Assembly: GCA_018267825.1 (NCBI GenBank)
Contig: JAFDXR010000005.1
Coordinates: forward strand, 62,001-126,000
Direction of reading: 5' to 3'
DNA from: Bacteroidota bacterium
GTDB lineage: Bacteria; Bacteroidota; Bacteroidia; B-17B0; Aurantibacillaceae
DNA length: 64,000 bases
Position 1 is the first letter of the stretch, and each line of letters begins with the position of its first letter. This document shows, one piece after another, positions 17,747 to 26,982 of this stretch. The position numbers and the translations under genes were made by a program. The notes below the pieces were generated by a model. It did not search any database. It worked only from the letters and a program-made list of their open reading frames with translations, and had not been told where the DNA came from.

Positions 17747-18043
17747 TTAAATCATGTGAGCGAGTTCCTGTTCAATGTGTGCGATGGCCGAACCAATGCC
17801 CATGCCTTCATCAGCGATCATGCGGATGATCATATTCTCCAGCTTAAATTTCCCTTTCTCGGTGCTGCGCATCTCGCATACCTTCGGCCAGAGATGCCCG
17901 CTGCAATCTTTGAGTTCTTCTTCGATGAGAGTTCTTAGCTCGTCGATCTGTTCGCTGTCATGTGCCATGATGCTTGTGTTTTTAGGTTCTGTTTTGTTTT
18001 TGTTGTACAGGATGCCCGATCCCATGAGGTAATTTGTAATCAT
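17747..18043 (-). CDS. small protein between methylase and helicase genes
   Basis: 98 aa from the ATG at 18043; a second ATG at 17968 (MAHDSEQID) would give 73 aa and may be the true start. It is helical and acidic (IDELRTLIEEELKDCSG, GIGSAIAHIEQELAHMI). It begins 14 bases after the methylase stop and ends 1 base before the helicase start, so it is translated with them. No family was recognised. It could be a subunit joining the two large proteins. Confidence 0.55.
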   Translation of the reverse strand: MITNYLMGSGILYNKNKTEPKNTSIMAHDSEQIDELRTLIEEELKDCSGHLWPKVCEMRSTEKGKFKLENMIIRMIADEGMGIGSAIAHIEQELAHMI

Positions 18044-18056
18044 TGTTTTGGCGATT

Positions 18057-21000
18057 TCATTTAAGTTTCTTGAGCACCAGGATATCGGTGCCTATGTCTG
18101 TGGTCTGAAAGATCCTGCCGGGTAGACGGTAGCTATCCATGAACTCCGCTTTGGCCGCAATTTTTTCTTTGACCTTGTTGTATTTGAATTGGTTGGCTAA
18201 AAAATTACTGGGGATGAGCAGCACAATCAATCCTCCGGGCTTGAGCACGTCAAGCCCCCTGAGTATAAAATACTGATCGTATTCCGTAGCTCCGGTGTGT
18301 TGCTTTTCTCCCATACCTGCATACCTGCCGGTAAATTCACCATAGGGAGGATTGCCGATCACAAGGCTGTACCCGGGATTTTCAAATTTGTCTTTGAGGT
18401 GAACGTTACCTGCAAAGAATATGGTTTCAAAAGCCTTTTCGTAAATGTGCGCCTGCGGATAGAGAATCTGCGCAATGCGGGCAGAATAATGGTTGGTTTC
18501 ATAACCGACTACGTTTGCTCCTTTTGGGGCATAGTTTAAAAAGTGACCGATACCAACGGCGGGTTCAAGGACTGAGCCACCATCGTAGCCGTGAAAATAA
18601 GCCATGTCCCACATTTTCTGAACGACAGGCTGCGGGGTGTAGTATTCATAAAGTGCTCCCCGGTCGTTTGCTCCTTGCTTCAGCAGACCACCTGAACCGG
18701 TGTATGAGCGAAGGAGGTTTTTTTCTTCTTCGCTGAAGGGCTCACCAAGCTTATCTTTTTTATCGATTAATTCTTCGATCTCTTTGTTGAGTTCGAACTG
18801 GCTTTGTTTTTTCATGGGCTTTGCTGACCGAATAAGCGGTTCTATTTTCTGCGGCAGATCCACCAGTTTCGCTGAGCCGGAAAACAACAATCGAATCAAG
18901 AAGCTTATGACCGGCGGCTCGCCTTCATGTCTTAGATCGTTGTCAATGATCATATCATCCACGTATTCTGCTATAAGGGCGGCTTTGCGCTTGTCACCGG
19001 TTTTTCCAATAGTGACCATGCCCTTTTCGTAGCTTGAGAGCGGTCGCCTTTCTGTAAATTTTGTGGAGAGTTCCTCCACAATTTGCTCCAGGGTTTTTAG
19101 GGGGAGTTTTTGGAGTTTCTCACGGATGGCTTCACGCAGGCGTGCCTGGTTAAATTCCATCCCACCGACACTCATTTTATCGACAGGATATTTGTTGTCT
19201 TCCTGCTTCCAATAAGCCTGTTCAAGTCCGGGAATAATACCTCGGGATGTTTTCTGTTCTTCTTGCTGTGTTGCAGTCTCCAAAAAGACATTGTTGTCAG
19301 CGGCGAATTTTTTCAAAGCATTCAGTGCCATTGTGAGCTGCTTGTTTTTTTTTTCTTCGTTATCCAGGATGGAATCTTCGGAAGCGAGTAGTGTTTCCAA
19401 ACGCTGCTTATGATATCTCAGGGCGAGATCCAAAGCCTCCTGCCTGTTTGGGTAAGCGGTATCGCCAACACCGGGTGCGAAACCAACCCCTGAGCTGTCA
19501 CCAAATAACTTGCGTGCATTGACACCGAACCTATATTTTCCTTCAGACGTTTTTGCAATGGAAATACTCGCACTGTACTGAGCGCCCTTCGGCATAGGGA
19601 TTTCGATTTCCTCGAGGTTCTCTCCGGCAGTTTTCTTGGTGTAAACACCACTGTCATTTGTGAGGGGGTCTTTGGTTTCATGTTCTTCGTCCGTGTTTTC
19701 TGTCTGTGGATTGTCCATGTAGTGCTGAAGCACAGAGAGGCTCTCCTCCAGGTATTTTATGACGAACTCTGCATCCCTGGCCAGTTTTTTATGATCTCCT
19801 TTGGGCTTGCCTGTTTTTGGGTTGAGATAGGTTTTCCTCTCGCGCTTTTCCTTCTCGATCATTCCCTTAATAATGGTGATTGCCTTTGGCACATCTGCGA
19901 TGGGGCGTGCATGTTCGGCTACCGTCCACCATTCATCTCCGTCCTGGTTATGATCGAAAAGTATTTCATTCAATGGTTCAATGCTTTCATATCCCAGGTT
20001 CAGGTTGACATAAGGATAGGTCTCATCGGTAGGAAAACCAATACCCTTGAAAATGCTCTTTCCCCGTTTCTCCCATTCGCGTAAGAGCCTTGATCTGTCC
20101 ACCGGAATACCATAATCTGTAGGGTAAGAAAATTGGATCAGCTCGAACATTTCAATCGGCGTGGCGGTGTCCAGGTTAGCATTTCGAAGTTTAAGCAGAT
20201 GAGGAAAGCTGTTTTTAAGAACCTCCTTCATATCATACAGTTCCCACAGATGTGAATAAAAAGGTTCCTGTGTGTCTTTTGGAACCAACACATTGGGCAC
20301 ATGCCGGTCATGGTATTTTAAATCGGTGGCGATGCTCTTACCCTGTGATCCTGGGTTTTCGATTTGTGCAGTGGACACCAATACGGGAACGTCCTTGTTT
20401 TCAAAAAGGAACTTGTATTTTTTTTGCATCTCCAAATCCTCCAGCACATAAATGGTGTAGAAAGCCCGCAGGTCATCGGATTCTTTTGAACTGAACGTCG
20501 CGTTTTTAAAAACGTCTCTGGAATGGGTAATTCCCCAGGCATTCGCGAGATACTTTTCAGAAGCAATGAGCTTTGCCATCACCCTCGGATCAAAACCCGG
20601 AAGACCTGGTATGCTCTCTTTGTGTGTAGCTACCTGTGCATGGTGTTTGCTTGTTTGATTGCCTGGCTCTGCCGCTTGAAGTTTTAAGACATATCCTTCG
20701 GCCACCAGTTCTTCCAACCACTTGATAAGGCCCAGGGTCATTTCCTCATGGATGTCTTCATTCGGCTCCTCGCTATCCGTACTACTTTCTATCCGGCCTA
20801 GTTTTTCAGCATAGGCATCACTGAGCCATTCAGTAGCAACAATTGCCGTTTTCCGGTCAAGATTAAATTCCAGATCATAGTTCAATTGCTGTTTCTCATC
20901 AATGGTATCAGTCAGGTAAACCTCACATGCATTGACCTGTACCCATGGAGCAATCCTGCAATGGATTATCCGCTTATCAAAGGAACCTTTACCTTCAATC

Positions 21001-22403
21001 AGAAGCGTGCCCTCACATTTCTTAAGTCCGGTTTTTTTTAAGCCAGGGATGAAACCTGTAAGCAGATCAAAGGCTTTTTCGTAGTAAAGCGGATCTGAGT
21101 CTTCGTCTTTTGAAAGATCAATGCGATGGCCCTGCCGGATCAAATTACTGAGCCATTGATTCAAAAAACGGTTCAGGCTGTTTCTGCGTTTGAGATCGAC
21201 ATAGGTTTTTCCTTCCTTTTCATGGTACACCTGCTGAAAGCCAAATTGATCCTGAAAGGTCATAGCCTCGCCTATTTCCATTTCGGGGATCAGCCGGATC
21301 TGCATGTCCGGGTCCGCCACCATATCACCATGCTGTTTGAAATAATGCGAAAGGGCAATGATGGGATGTCCGTTTTTGTCATTACCGACAAAGTCGTAGT
21401 TCAAATCCATGAGGCCACCTTTGGGATCCTTGACGGATTTGCCATGCAGCCCACCTGCCTTGATGTGTTCCAAAAGGCCGGGAATGATCTGCATGATCTT
21501 TTTGTAAATGGAATCGAAAGGAGCTTTGTGTGATCTTGCGCTTCGTTTCATGCCCTTATTAAACTGAGCAGTAATCCGCTGGTGGCTATGCCAGATGCTT
21601 TCAATGGTTCTGTCGCTCAAAGTGGGTTCATGTTCCTTAAACCAGGCTGTGAGTTCTTCTCGTGTTACCTGGCTTGGTTTTGTTTTTCCGTCGGACCTGG
21701 TGACCGCCCATTTGTAAAACTTGTCCAGGGATTGACGTACCAAGTGGCGCTCATTGTCAGCAGGGTTGTTTAGTGTTTCACTTGTCTCCGGATTGGCTGT
21801 TTTGTTCTCAGAACTGTGGCTAACGGTTTTCTGCATACCGGTTTTCTGCACCCCGCTTTGATTTAGAGTGCCTGCCGAAATGATCTTGCCTTCTTCAAAG
21901 AGAATCCGGGCTTCCTTGAGTCGCGTTTTTGGAAAAACTGCCAGGGAAACAAACTCATCACCAAACTCCTGCCGGGCAAAATTTCCCGCAATGACTTCGG
22001 CTTTGGGTTTGGACGGTTCAAAGACCAGGTAGTTTTTAGTCTGCCCGTTCCCAAGACTTAGCATCACAAACGAAAACTCCTTTTTCTCCATGTTGCTTTT
22101 CACAGCTTCAAACGAAGGTTCCAGGAAAAGATCCGGGCCATCCGAACTTTGCGGAAGCGCATTTTTCAACTGTTCCGCAAAGTCATGCACCAGACTGGTA
22201 TTTTCACCATACCACATGCTTTTCACACGGCTATGCCTGAAACCCATCGTCCTGAGCTTAGGCTGAAGTACAGGGGAAGGTTCAGCATCGAATTTTATTT
22301 CGATACCGTTCTGCTTTGGATTTTCCCTGATGTCCACAACCTCCCTTGCCCAAGTCTGTGTTCCAAGGTTTTTATCGGACTTGCTTTGCTTGCTCTTTGC
22401 CAT
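18057..22403 (-). CDS. giant protein with C-terminal N6-adenine DNA methyltransferase domain
   Basis: 1448 aa. The methyltransferase is at the extreme C-terminus: motif I LEPAVGIGHF (1279-1288) binds S-adenosylmethionine, an acidic VVGYETNH follows, and NPPYGEF (1351) is the catalytic motif of gamma-type N6-adenine enzymes. The chain ends about 95 residues later (TDILVLKKLK). The N-terminus has a GIEIKF...GFRHSRVKSMWYGE module, also found in Bacteroidota element proteins that help recognise or restructure DNA. The long middle (150-1250) is mostly helical and not recognised. It is the first gene of the operon, directly downstream (in its direction) of the CTTAAGG box array. Related elements often fuse methylase and helicase into one polypeptide; here they are separate. 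Confidence 0.8.
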   Translation of the reverse strand: MAKSKQSKSDKNLGTQTWAREVVDIRENPKQNGIEIKFDAEPSPVLQPKLRTMGFRHSRVKSMWYGENTSLVHDFAEQLKNALPQSSDGPDLFLEPSFEAVKSNMEKKEFSFVMLSLGNGQTKNYLVFEPSKPKAEVIAGNFARQEFGDEFVSLAVFPKTRLKEARILFEEGKIISAGTLNQSGVQKTGMQKTVSHSSENKTANPETSETLNNPADNERHLVRQSLDKFYKWAVTRSDGKTKPSQVTREELTAWFKEHEPTLSDRTIESIWHSHQRITAQFNKGMKRSARSHKAPFDSIYKKIMQIIPGLLEHIKAGGLHGKSVKDPKGGLMDLNYDFVGNDKNGHPIIALSHYFKQHGDMVADPDMQIRLIPEMEIGEAMTFQDQFGFQQVYHEKEGKTYVDLKRRNSLNRFLNQWLSNLIRQGHRIDLSKDEDSDPLYYEKAFDLLTGFIPGLKKTGLKKCEGTLLIEGKGSFDKRIIHCRIAPWVQVNACEVYLTDTIDEKQQLNYDLEFNLDRKTAIVATEWLSDAYAEKLGRIESSTDSEEPNEDIHEEMTLGLIKWLEELVAEGYVLKLQAAEPGNQTSKHHAQVATHKESIPGLPGFDPRVMAKLIASEKYLANAWGITHSRDVFKNATFSSKESDDLRAFYTIYVLEDLEMQKKYKFLFENKDVPVLVSTAQIENPGSQGKSIATDLKYHDRHVPNVLVPKDTQEPFYSHLWELYDMKEVLKNSFPHLLKLRNANLDTATPIEMFELIQFSYPTDYGIPVDRSRLLREWEKRGKSIFKGIGFPTDETYPYVNLNLGYESIEPLNEILFDHNQDGDEWWTVAEHARPIADVPKAITIIKGMIEKEKRERKTYLNPKTGKPKGDHKKLARDAEFVIKYLEESLSVLQHYMDNPQTENTDEEHETKDPLTNDSGVYTKKTAGENLEEIEIPMPKGAQYSASISIAKTSEGKYRFGVNARKLFGDSSGVGFAPGVGDTAYPNRQEALDLALRYHKQRLETLLASEDSILDNEEKKNKQLTMALNALKKFAADNNVFLETATQQEEQKTSRGIIPGLEQAYWKQEDNKYPVDKMSVGGMEFNQARLREAIREKLQKLPLKTLEQIVEELSTKFTERRPLSSYEKGMVTIGKTGDKRKAALIAEYVDDMIIDNDLRHEGEPPVISFLIRLLFSGSAKLVDLPQKIEPLIRSAKPMKKQSQFELNKEIEELIDKKDKLGEPFSEEEKNLLRSYTGSGGLLKQGANDRGALYEYYTPQPVVQKMWDMAYFHGYDGGSVLEPAVGIGHFLNYAPKGANVVGYETNHYSARIAQILYPQAHIYEKAFETIFFAGNVHLKDKFENPGYSLVIGNPPYGEFTGRYAGMGEKQHTGATEYDQYFILRGLDVLKPGGLIVLLIPSNFLANQFKYNKVKEKIAAKAEFMDSYRLPGRIFQTTDIGTDILVLKKLK

Positions 22404-22545
22404 TGATCGGTTTGCTTAAGACGGGTCTATTGCCTTTGTCATTTTTTTTGAAAACTCCATAGCACGGCCAGGTCATCTTCACAGGCGGTTTTAAAGTTCC
22501 TTAGAACATAAAAAAACTACACGCCATAGAACATGCGTTTTGCAG

Positions 22546-23085
22546 GGCTTTAAGAGCCACGAAAAAAAGTGAATGAAGGACTTCGGTTTTTAAACTCTTT
22601 AGGGGCGTGAAAAAAATGGTTCTTTAAAACAATTTTAAATTCAGCTCTTAAGGGCTTTTGATTCAGTCTTACAGGAATATCCCGGCTCTTAAGGGGCCAT
22701 GAAAAAAACAGTTCTTTACAACTCTTTCTTTTCTGAGCTCCTTAAGGGCTTTCAGTTTTTAATGTTCCTATACGACTTTCGATTTTTACTAGTCCTTAAG
22801 AGCTCGAAAAAAAACGGTTCTTTAAAACAATTCTTAAATTCAACTCTTAGGAGCTTTAGCTCTCCGGGATTTATCTGCCCTTACGGCCTCGAAAAAAAAC
22901 AGTTCTTTAAAACAGTTTTTAAATTCAGGTCCTTAAGGACAGTGTATAAAATCCTGAAAAACTTTTTGTCCTTAGGGCCTGTGAAAAAAATGGTTCTTTA
23001 AAACAATTTTAAATTCTGGTTCCTTAAGGACGCATACTTTTTTCAAGTCTTATAGGACTCTGAAAAACTTAAGCTTGTAAGGACT
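22546..23085. repeat. array of about 13 near-palindromic CTTAAGG boxes with A-tracts
   Basis: The 1-kb gene-free region upstream of the leftward operon holds boxes resembling GTCCTTAAGGGC, starting near 22546, 22595, 22643, 22685, 22736, 22790, 22842, 22877, 22929, 22968, 23020, 23047 and 23071. The one near 22929 is a perfect GTCCTTAAGGAC palindrome. Boxes alternate: every other one is followed within a few bases by GAAAAAAA and, in five copies, by GGTTCTTTAAAACA and an AAATTC stretch (22609-22655, 22701-22749, 22806-22854, 22891-22940, 22983-23031). The period is about 85-105 bp. Iteron-like origins and multi-operator control regions are known precedents. Which applies is not decidable from sequence. 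No gene is supported in this stretch. Confidence 0.75.
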
Positions 23086-23168
23086 TTCATTTTCTCAGAG
23101 TGCTATAAAGCGTTGAGGAAGTAAAATTACAGAGATAAACAACTCTATGTTTGTATGGACTTTGTAGG

Positions 23169-23290
23169 AAGCGACAACTTTTACAAAACTGAGAATGCAC
23201 TTTTTTTGGAGGGCACGACTGATAAGGCTTGCAGACGAAACTGAGAATCGGGGGTTTTGGAAAAAGCGACAACTTTTACAGAACTGAGAA
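23169..23290. repeat. 27-bp direct repeat pair
   Basis: AAGCGACAACTTTTACAAAA-CTGAGAA at 23169-23195 recurs with one substitution at 23264-23290, 95 bases on. A partial copy (GACGAAACTGAGAA) lies at 23234-23247. It is next to the CTTAAGG array but different in sequence. It may be a protein-binding site or a remnant repeat. Confidence 0.5.
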
Positions 23291-23315
23291 AATTTCGCTT
23301 GGATTTTGGGGAAAT

Positions 23316-23349
23316 AAAAAAGCCGGCTGTTACACCGGCCATACTTTTT
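23316..23349 (-). terminator. rho-independent terminator of the 23413-26907 gene
   Basis: Reading leftward, GCCGG (23335-23339 complement) pairs with CCGGC (23322-23326 complement) around an eight-base loop and is followed by a run of T. On the + strand the hairpin is flanked by A6 on the left and T6 on the right, so it may work in both directions. It lies about 70 bases past the stop of the T9SS cargo gene. Confidence 0.7.
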
Positions 23350-23412
23350 TGATTCGGGTTTTTGAGAGTTGCATTTCGCGTTCTTTTCGGGATTGCAACA
23401 CATTTTTTTACC

Positions 23413-26400
23413 CTAACGTAAAACCACGAAACCCGTTATACTTTTCTTACTTTGATCTGTAAATTGAAGGATGTAATAATAAGTGGCTTCGGGTAACTTT
23501 CCGTTTCCGAAAAGCAGAGAGTTCGTATTTGCAATTCCATCCCAACTGTTATCATAATTTTCTTTCACATATACTTTATTACCCCAACGGTTAAAAACAA
23601 TTATATTAACGGATCTGCCATTAAGCCCCCTTATTACAAAAAGGTCATTTATTCCATCATCATTGGGGCTAAACCCTTCAGGAATAAATAACTCAAATGG
23701 ATCAATTTCTATCAGAGTTAGATCGTTATTGTTCTTTGGATTACCATCCTGATCCGGGTCACTTTGGAATCCATTATTTGAACTATCACTGAGAATTTGA
23801 CCATTTAATGTATGCGCAATTCCATAAACTGAGTTTTTTGCAATTCCATAAAATCCGTTAGGTGCGAGTAGAACACTATACATGATAGTATCACAGGTGT
23901 TGGCCATGAGCGTGCTTGTGCCAGGAGAGCAAAGACTTAAATTTGTATTTCCATCAAAGAATGGGTTAATCTGAAGTTTGCTTATTGCAGAATTTATCTT
24001 TGGAAGCCCCATTAAAGAAAATGTACAAGGGTAAGGAAATGTGGTGCTGATATTATCTTGTAGCTCAATATTAACAAGGTTTTCGGGAGAGTTGTTTACA
24101 ACTGTGACTGTAAAATCAACTTTATAAAAATCGCCATTATAAATTTCCGGTTTTGGCGCAGCATTGGTCACTCCAAAAAACATCTTCTTGCAATTCTGTA
24201 CCGGAACAAGTATAGTCATGAAACTCTTGCAGGATTGGTTTTGTCCCACGACAGTATAAAGAGTAGTGACGGAAGGAGATGTAATTATTGTGCTCCCGGT
24301 TTGGTTCGTAGGGAACCAGGTATAAGTGTTCGCTCCACTGACGGATAGGGTTATACTCCCACCCACACAAATACTACTTGCCGAACTTCCGGCCACTAAA
24401 CCAGGTCCAGGAATAACACTTACCATAACAGTGGAAGAAGAAGAACATCCAAAGGAATTTACCCCGGAAACAGTATAAACAGTATTTACAAGGGGGCTTA
24501 CTGTGACTGTAGTTCCGAAAGGTGATGATATTCCAGGTGACCAAACCAGGCTGTCTGCCCCCAAAGCCTGGATCGTAGAAGTGCTCCCCGCGCAAATCGA
24601 CGATGGATTTGCGGAAGCGGAGATTGTCGGTGATGGGAGTACGTTTATTCTTACAGTGTCCATACTCTGACAATTTCCGTTTAGTCCCACTGCTGTGTAA
24701 GTGGTATTGGATAGCGGAGATACGACAATAAGAGAGCCGGTTATGTTTCCGGGGCTCCAATGGTAGTTTAAGGCGCCATGTGCCGTGAGTGTCGTTTGAA
24801 TCCCGCTACATATTTGCTGATTGGAAGAACTAATTGTTACTGTAGGTGTGGGATTGACAGAAATAGTTATTACGGCACTACCCGAACAAACGCCCTGTAT
24901 GGCATACACGGAGTATGTGGTGGTAACACTGGGGTTTACCGAAACCAATGCCCCGGTATTTGGACTCACTAAAGCACTGGGAAGCCAGGTATAGTTTGCC
25001 GGCACAGGAGCCAATAATTGTGTCCCTGATCCGGGAAAACAAGATAATGTAGATGACGGAACAATTGTTACAGGTAGCTGTCCTATATTGTTGGCTACCG
25101 AAATGGTCGGTGTGGCAGAACAACCCGTAACCGTATCGGTTATAGTAACGGAATAAATTCCTGGGGCATTTACTGTTATAGAATTGCCTGAAACGCTTCC
25201 AACGATGCCTGGTCCTGTCCAGGAGGTAGTATAGGTAGGGGAATTTGCAGCTATGGAAATTTGTACAGCAGAATTATTGCATGTGATATTTCCACTCGAA
25301 CTAATGGTAGGGCTTAGCAAATTAGAAACCATGACGGTAGACGTTGAACTACATCCATTAGTTTCTCCAACCGCGGTGTAAATAGTTGTGCTTAAAGGGT
25401 TGATCGTGACGGATGGGCCACCCGTATTTCCCGGATACCATGTATAGTTGCTGGCACCTGTTGCCGTTAATGTTACGGATCCACCGGAGCAAACACTTGT
25501 TGGATTGGAGCTTGTTGAAATGGTGGGTGCCGCTATTGCTGTAATTATTTTTGTTATAGCAGAAGTACACCCTTGAGCATTTGTACCCATGAGTGTATAT
25601 ACGTTACTGGTAATGGGAGGGTTAAGCGTTAATATGGGTGTATTGTTGAGTCCGGGAAGCCAGGTATAGGTTGATGCGCCACTGGCGGTGAAGCTGATGG
25701 CAGCCGAGTTGCAGACAGTATTTGAACCTGGATTTATGGTGAGATTCGGAGGGTTATAAACATTAAGAGAAAAAGTTGTTGAGTTACTACAGCCGCTTAG
25801 ATTCTGCCCTGTCAGGGTAAATACAATGCTTGTAGTAGGCGATATAAAAACAGGGTTTCCAATGAGGTTTCCCGGTTGCCATGTATATGAATTTGCCCCA
25901 TTAGCGGTTAAGGTTGCAGGAAACCCTGCGCATAAACTATAAGAAGAAGGCGTGATAAAAATGGCTGGAGGCGCCTGAACGGATATTGTTATAACTGAAA
26001 TGAGGGAGCAGGTTCCGGTATTCCCCGTCACGGTATAGGACGTTGTAACACTCGGGCTTGCTGTAACTACAGAACCGGTAGAAGAAGATAGTGATTGCGC
26101 TGGAGTCCATGAATAAGTGGTTAAACCATTTGCTGTTAAAGTTGCCGATGATCCGGATTGCCCGCATAAGGAAGTAGTCGATGGCGTAACTGATAAAGTG
26201 CATGAGGGGGCCATCACACTAATATCATCTACGAAGTAATTTGCATAAGAGGAAGTTGCCCCTCCGGGATTGGTAAAAGATAGTGTCGGATTATTATTGG
26301 CATCCGTTCTGAAAGCACCTATCGTAAGATAATTCCATGTCGCCGTTGGTGTCACCGTGAAGCTATAATTTGTCCAGCCTGTTGAAACGACATTACTTGT

Positions 26401-26907
26401 TATTTCACATTGAGGTGTGGCGGTAATCACGCCCCATCCTGTCTGCGACAAAGGTGATGCAGAAAAACAAACACCTATATTTTGTATTGTCCAGGGTGAC
26501 AGAACTCCGGTTCCGTTAGACAGCCAGAATGAAAGTGTGTAGGTTGTTCCGGGTTGCATGGGCGAGCTTAATTGTGTAGCAAGATATTCTCTGTAGTTCG
26601 GGTAAGGCACATTATACAGAACCAGGGCAGTCATGGCTCCACCACTATGTGCGCTGCATGTGCCGGCAAATGTAGAGGGCGGCATGGTTCCATTTGTACC
26701 ACAGGCATTAAAATAATCAGGTGTGCCCCACAGACCAAGGCCTGTATTCATGTTTACATTATTCCATCCGGAACAAACATTCCACTGCGCTCCAAACGTA
26801 GGACATGCGGTATATGTCTCAAAACCGCCATTTGTAACCAAATTAACCTGGGAGAAAAGGGAGAAGTTTAAAAGCAAAAAGAAGTTTAGGGTTAATATGT
26901 TTTGCAT
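23413..26907 (-). CDS. T9SS cargo protein with Ig-like repeats and type B sorting domain
   Basis: 1164 aa. A signal peptide (LNFFLLLNFSLFSQ) leads into an N-terminal domain of about 215 residues (NGGFETY-CP...SGWNNVN...GTPDYF) that is clearly homologous to the N-terminus of the protein at 33116. Nine Ig/PKD-like modules of about 70 residues follow, each with a CxGxxxTLTAxG...YTWxPG...TxYTVxG pattern. The last 90 residues (FIPEGFSPNDDGINDLF...NRWGNKVY...WDG...YYYIL) match the gliding-motility-associated type B C-terminal sorting domain. It should be exported through the Sec and type IX systems and displayed or released at the surface. The ligand is unknown; adhesion is likely but inferred. It is transcribed divergently from the deacetylase. 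Confidence 0.85.
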   Translation of the reverse strand: MQNILTLNFFLLLNFSLFSQVNLVTNGGFETYTACPTFGAQWNVCSGWNNVNMNTGLGLWGTPDYFNACGTNGTMPPSTFAGTCSAHSGGAMTALVLYNVPYPNYREYLATQLSSPMQPGTTYTLSFWLSNGTGVLSPWTIQNIGVCFSASPLSQTGWGVITATPQCEITSNVVSTGWTNYSFTVTPTATWNYLTIGAFRTDANNNPTLSFTNPGGATSSYANYFVDDISVMAPSCTLSVTPSTTSLCGQSGSSATLTANGLTTYSWTPAQSLSSSTGSVVTASPSVTTSYTVTGNTGTCSLISVITISVQAPPAIFITPSSYSLCAGFPATLTANGANSYTWQPGNLIGNPVFISPTTSIVFTLTGQNLSGCSNSTTFSLNVYNPPNLTINPGSNTVCNSAAISFTASGASTYTWLPGLNNTPILTLNPPITSNVYTLMGTNAQGCTSAITKIITAIAAPTISTSSNPTSVCSGGSVTLTATGASNYTWYPGNTGGPSVTINPLSTTIYTAVGETNGCSSTSTVMVSNLLSPTISSSGNITCNNSAVQISIAANSPTYTTSWTGPGIVGSVSGNSITVNAPGIYSVTITDTVTGCSATPTISVANNIGQLPVTIVPSSTLSCFPGSGTQLLAPVPANYTWLPSALVSPNTGALVSVNPSVTTTYSVYAIQGVCSGSAVITISVNPTPTVTISSSNQQICSGIQTTLTAHGALNYHWSPGNITGSLIVVSPLSNTTYTAVGLNGNCQSMDTVRINVLPSPTISASANPSSICAGSTSTIQALGADSLVWSPGISSPFGTTVTVSPLVNTVYTVSGVNSFGCSSSSTVMVSVIPGPGLVAGSSASSICVGGSITLSVSGANTYTWFPTNQTGSTIITSPSVTTLYTVVGQNQSCKSFMTILVPVQNCKKMFFGVTNAAPKPEIYNGDFYKVDFTVTVVNNSPENLVNIELQDNISTTFPYPCTFSLMGLPKINSAISKLQINPFFDGNTNLSLCSPGTSTLMANTCDTIMYSVLLAPNGFYGIAKNSVYGIAHTLNGQILSDSSNNGFQSDPDQDGNPKNNNDLTLIEIDPFELFIPEGFSPNDDGINDLFVIRGLNGRSVNIIVFNRWGNKVYVKENYDNSWDGIANTNSLLFGNGKLPEATYYYILQFTDQSKKSITGFVVLR

Positions 26908-26928
26908 AAGTAAAAATACGTATTTTTG
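26901..26928 (+). promoter_or_regulatory. candidate promoter and palindrome upstream of the deacetylase
   Basis: TATTTTTG (26921-26928) matches the Bacteroidota -7 box TAnnTTTG, with TTTG at 26901-26904 as a possible -33 box, although the 16-base spacer is short. The -7 box overlaps a 16-bp perfect palindrome, AAAAATACGTATTTTT, at 26912-26927, which could bind a regulator. The two genes here start within about 75 bases of each other in opposite directions. Confidence 0.4.
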
Positions 26929-26982
26929 GCTTACTAAACTTTTTAGTTCTTACACATCTTTATTAATTATCGTGCTTAAAAA

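Noticed and set aside
22699-23001. A rightward frame of about 100 aa across the CTTAAGG array
   Set aside because: Its phenylalanine/lysine-rich product is a direct translation of the repeats, not a protein-like sequence.
23087-23403. Two overlapping leftward frames of 61 and 102 aa in the repeat-rich gene-free region
   Set aside because: They run across direct repeats and the terminator hairpin, with low-complexity cysteine/serine-rich sequence and no sensible start context.
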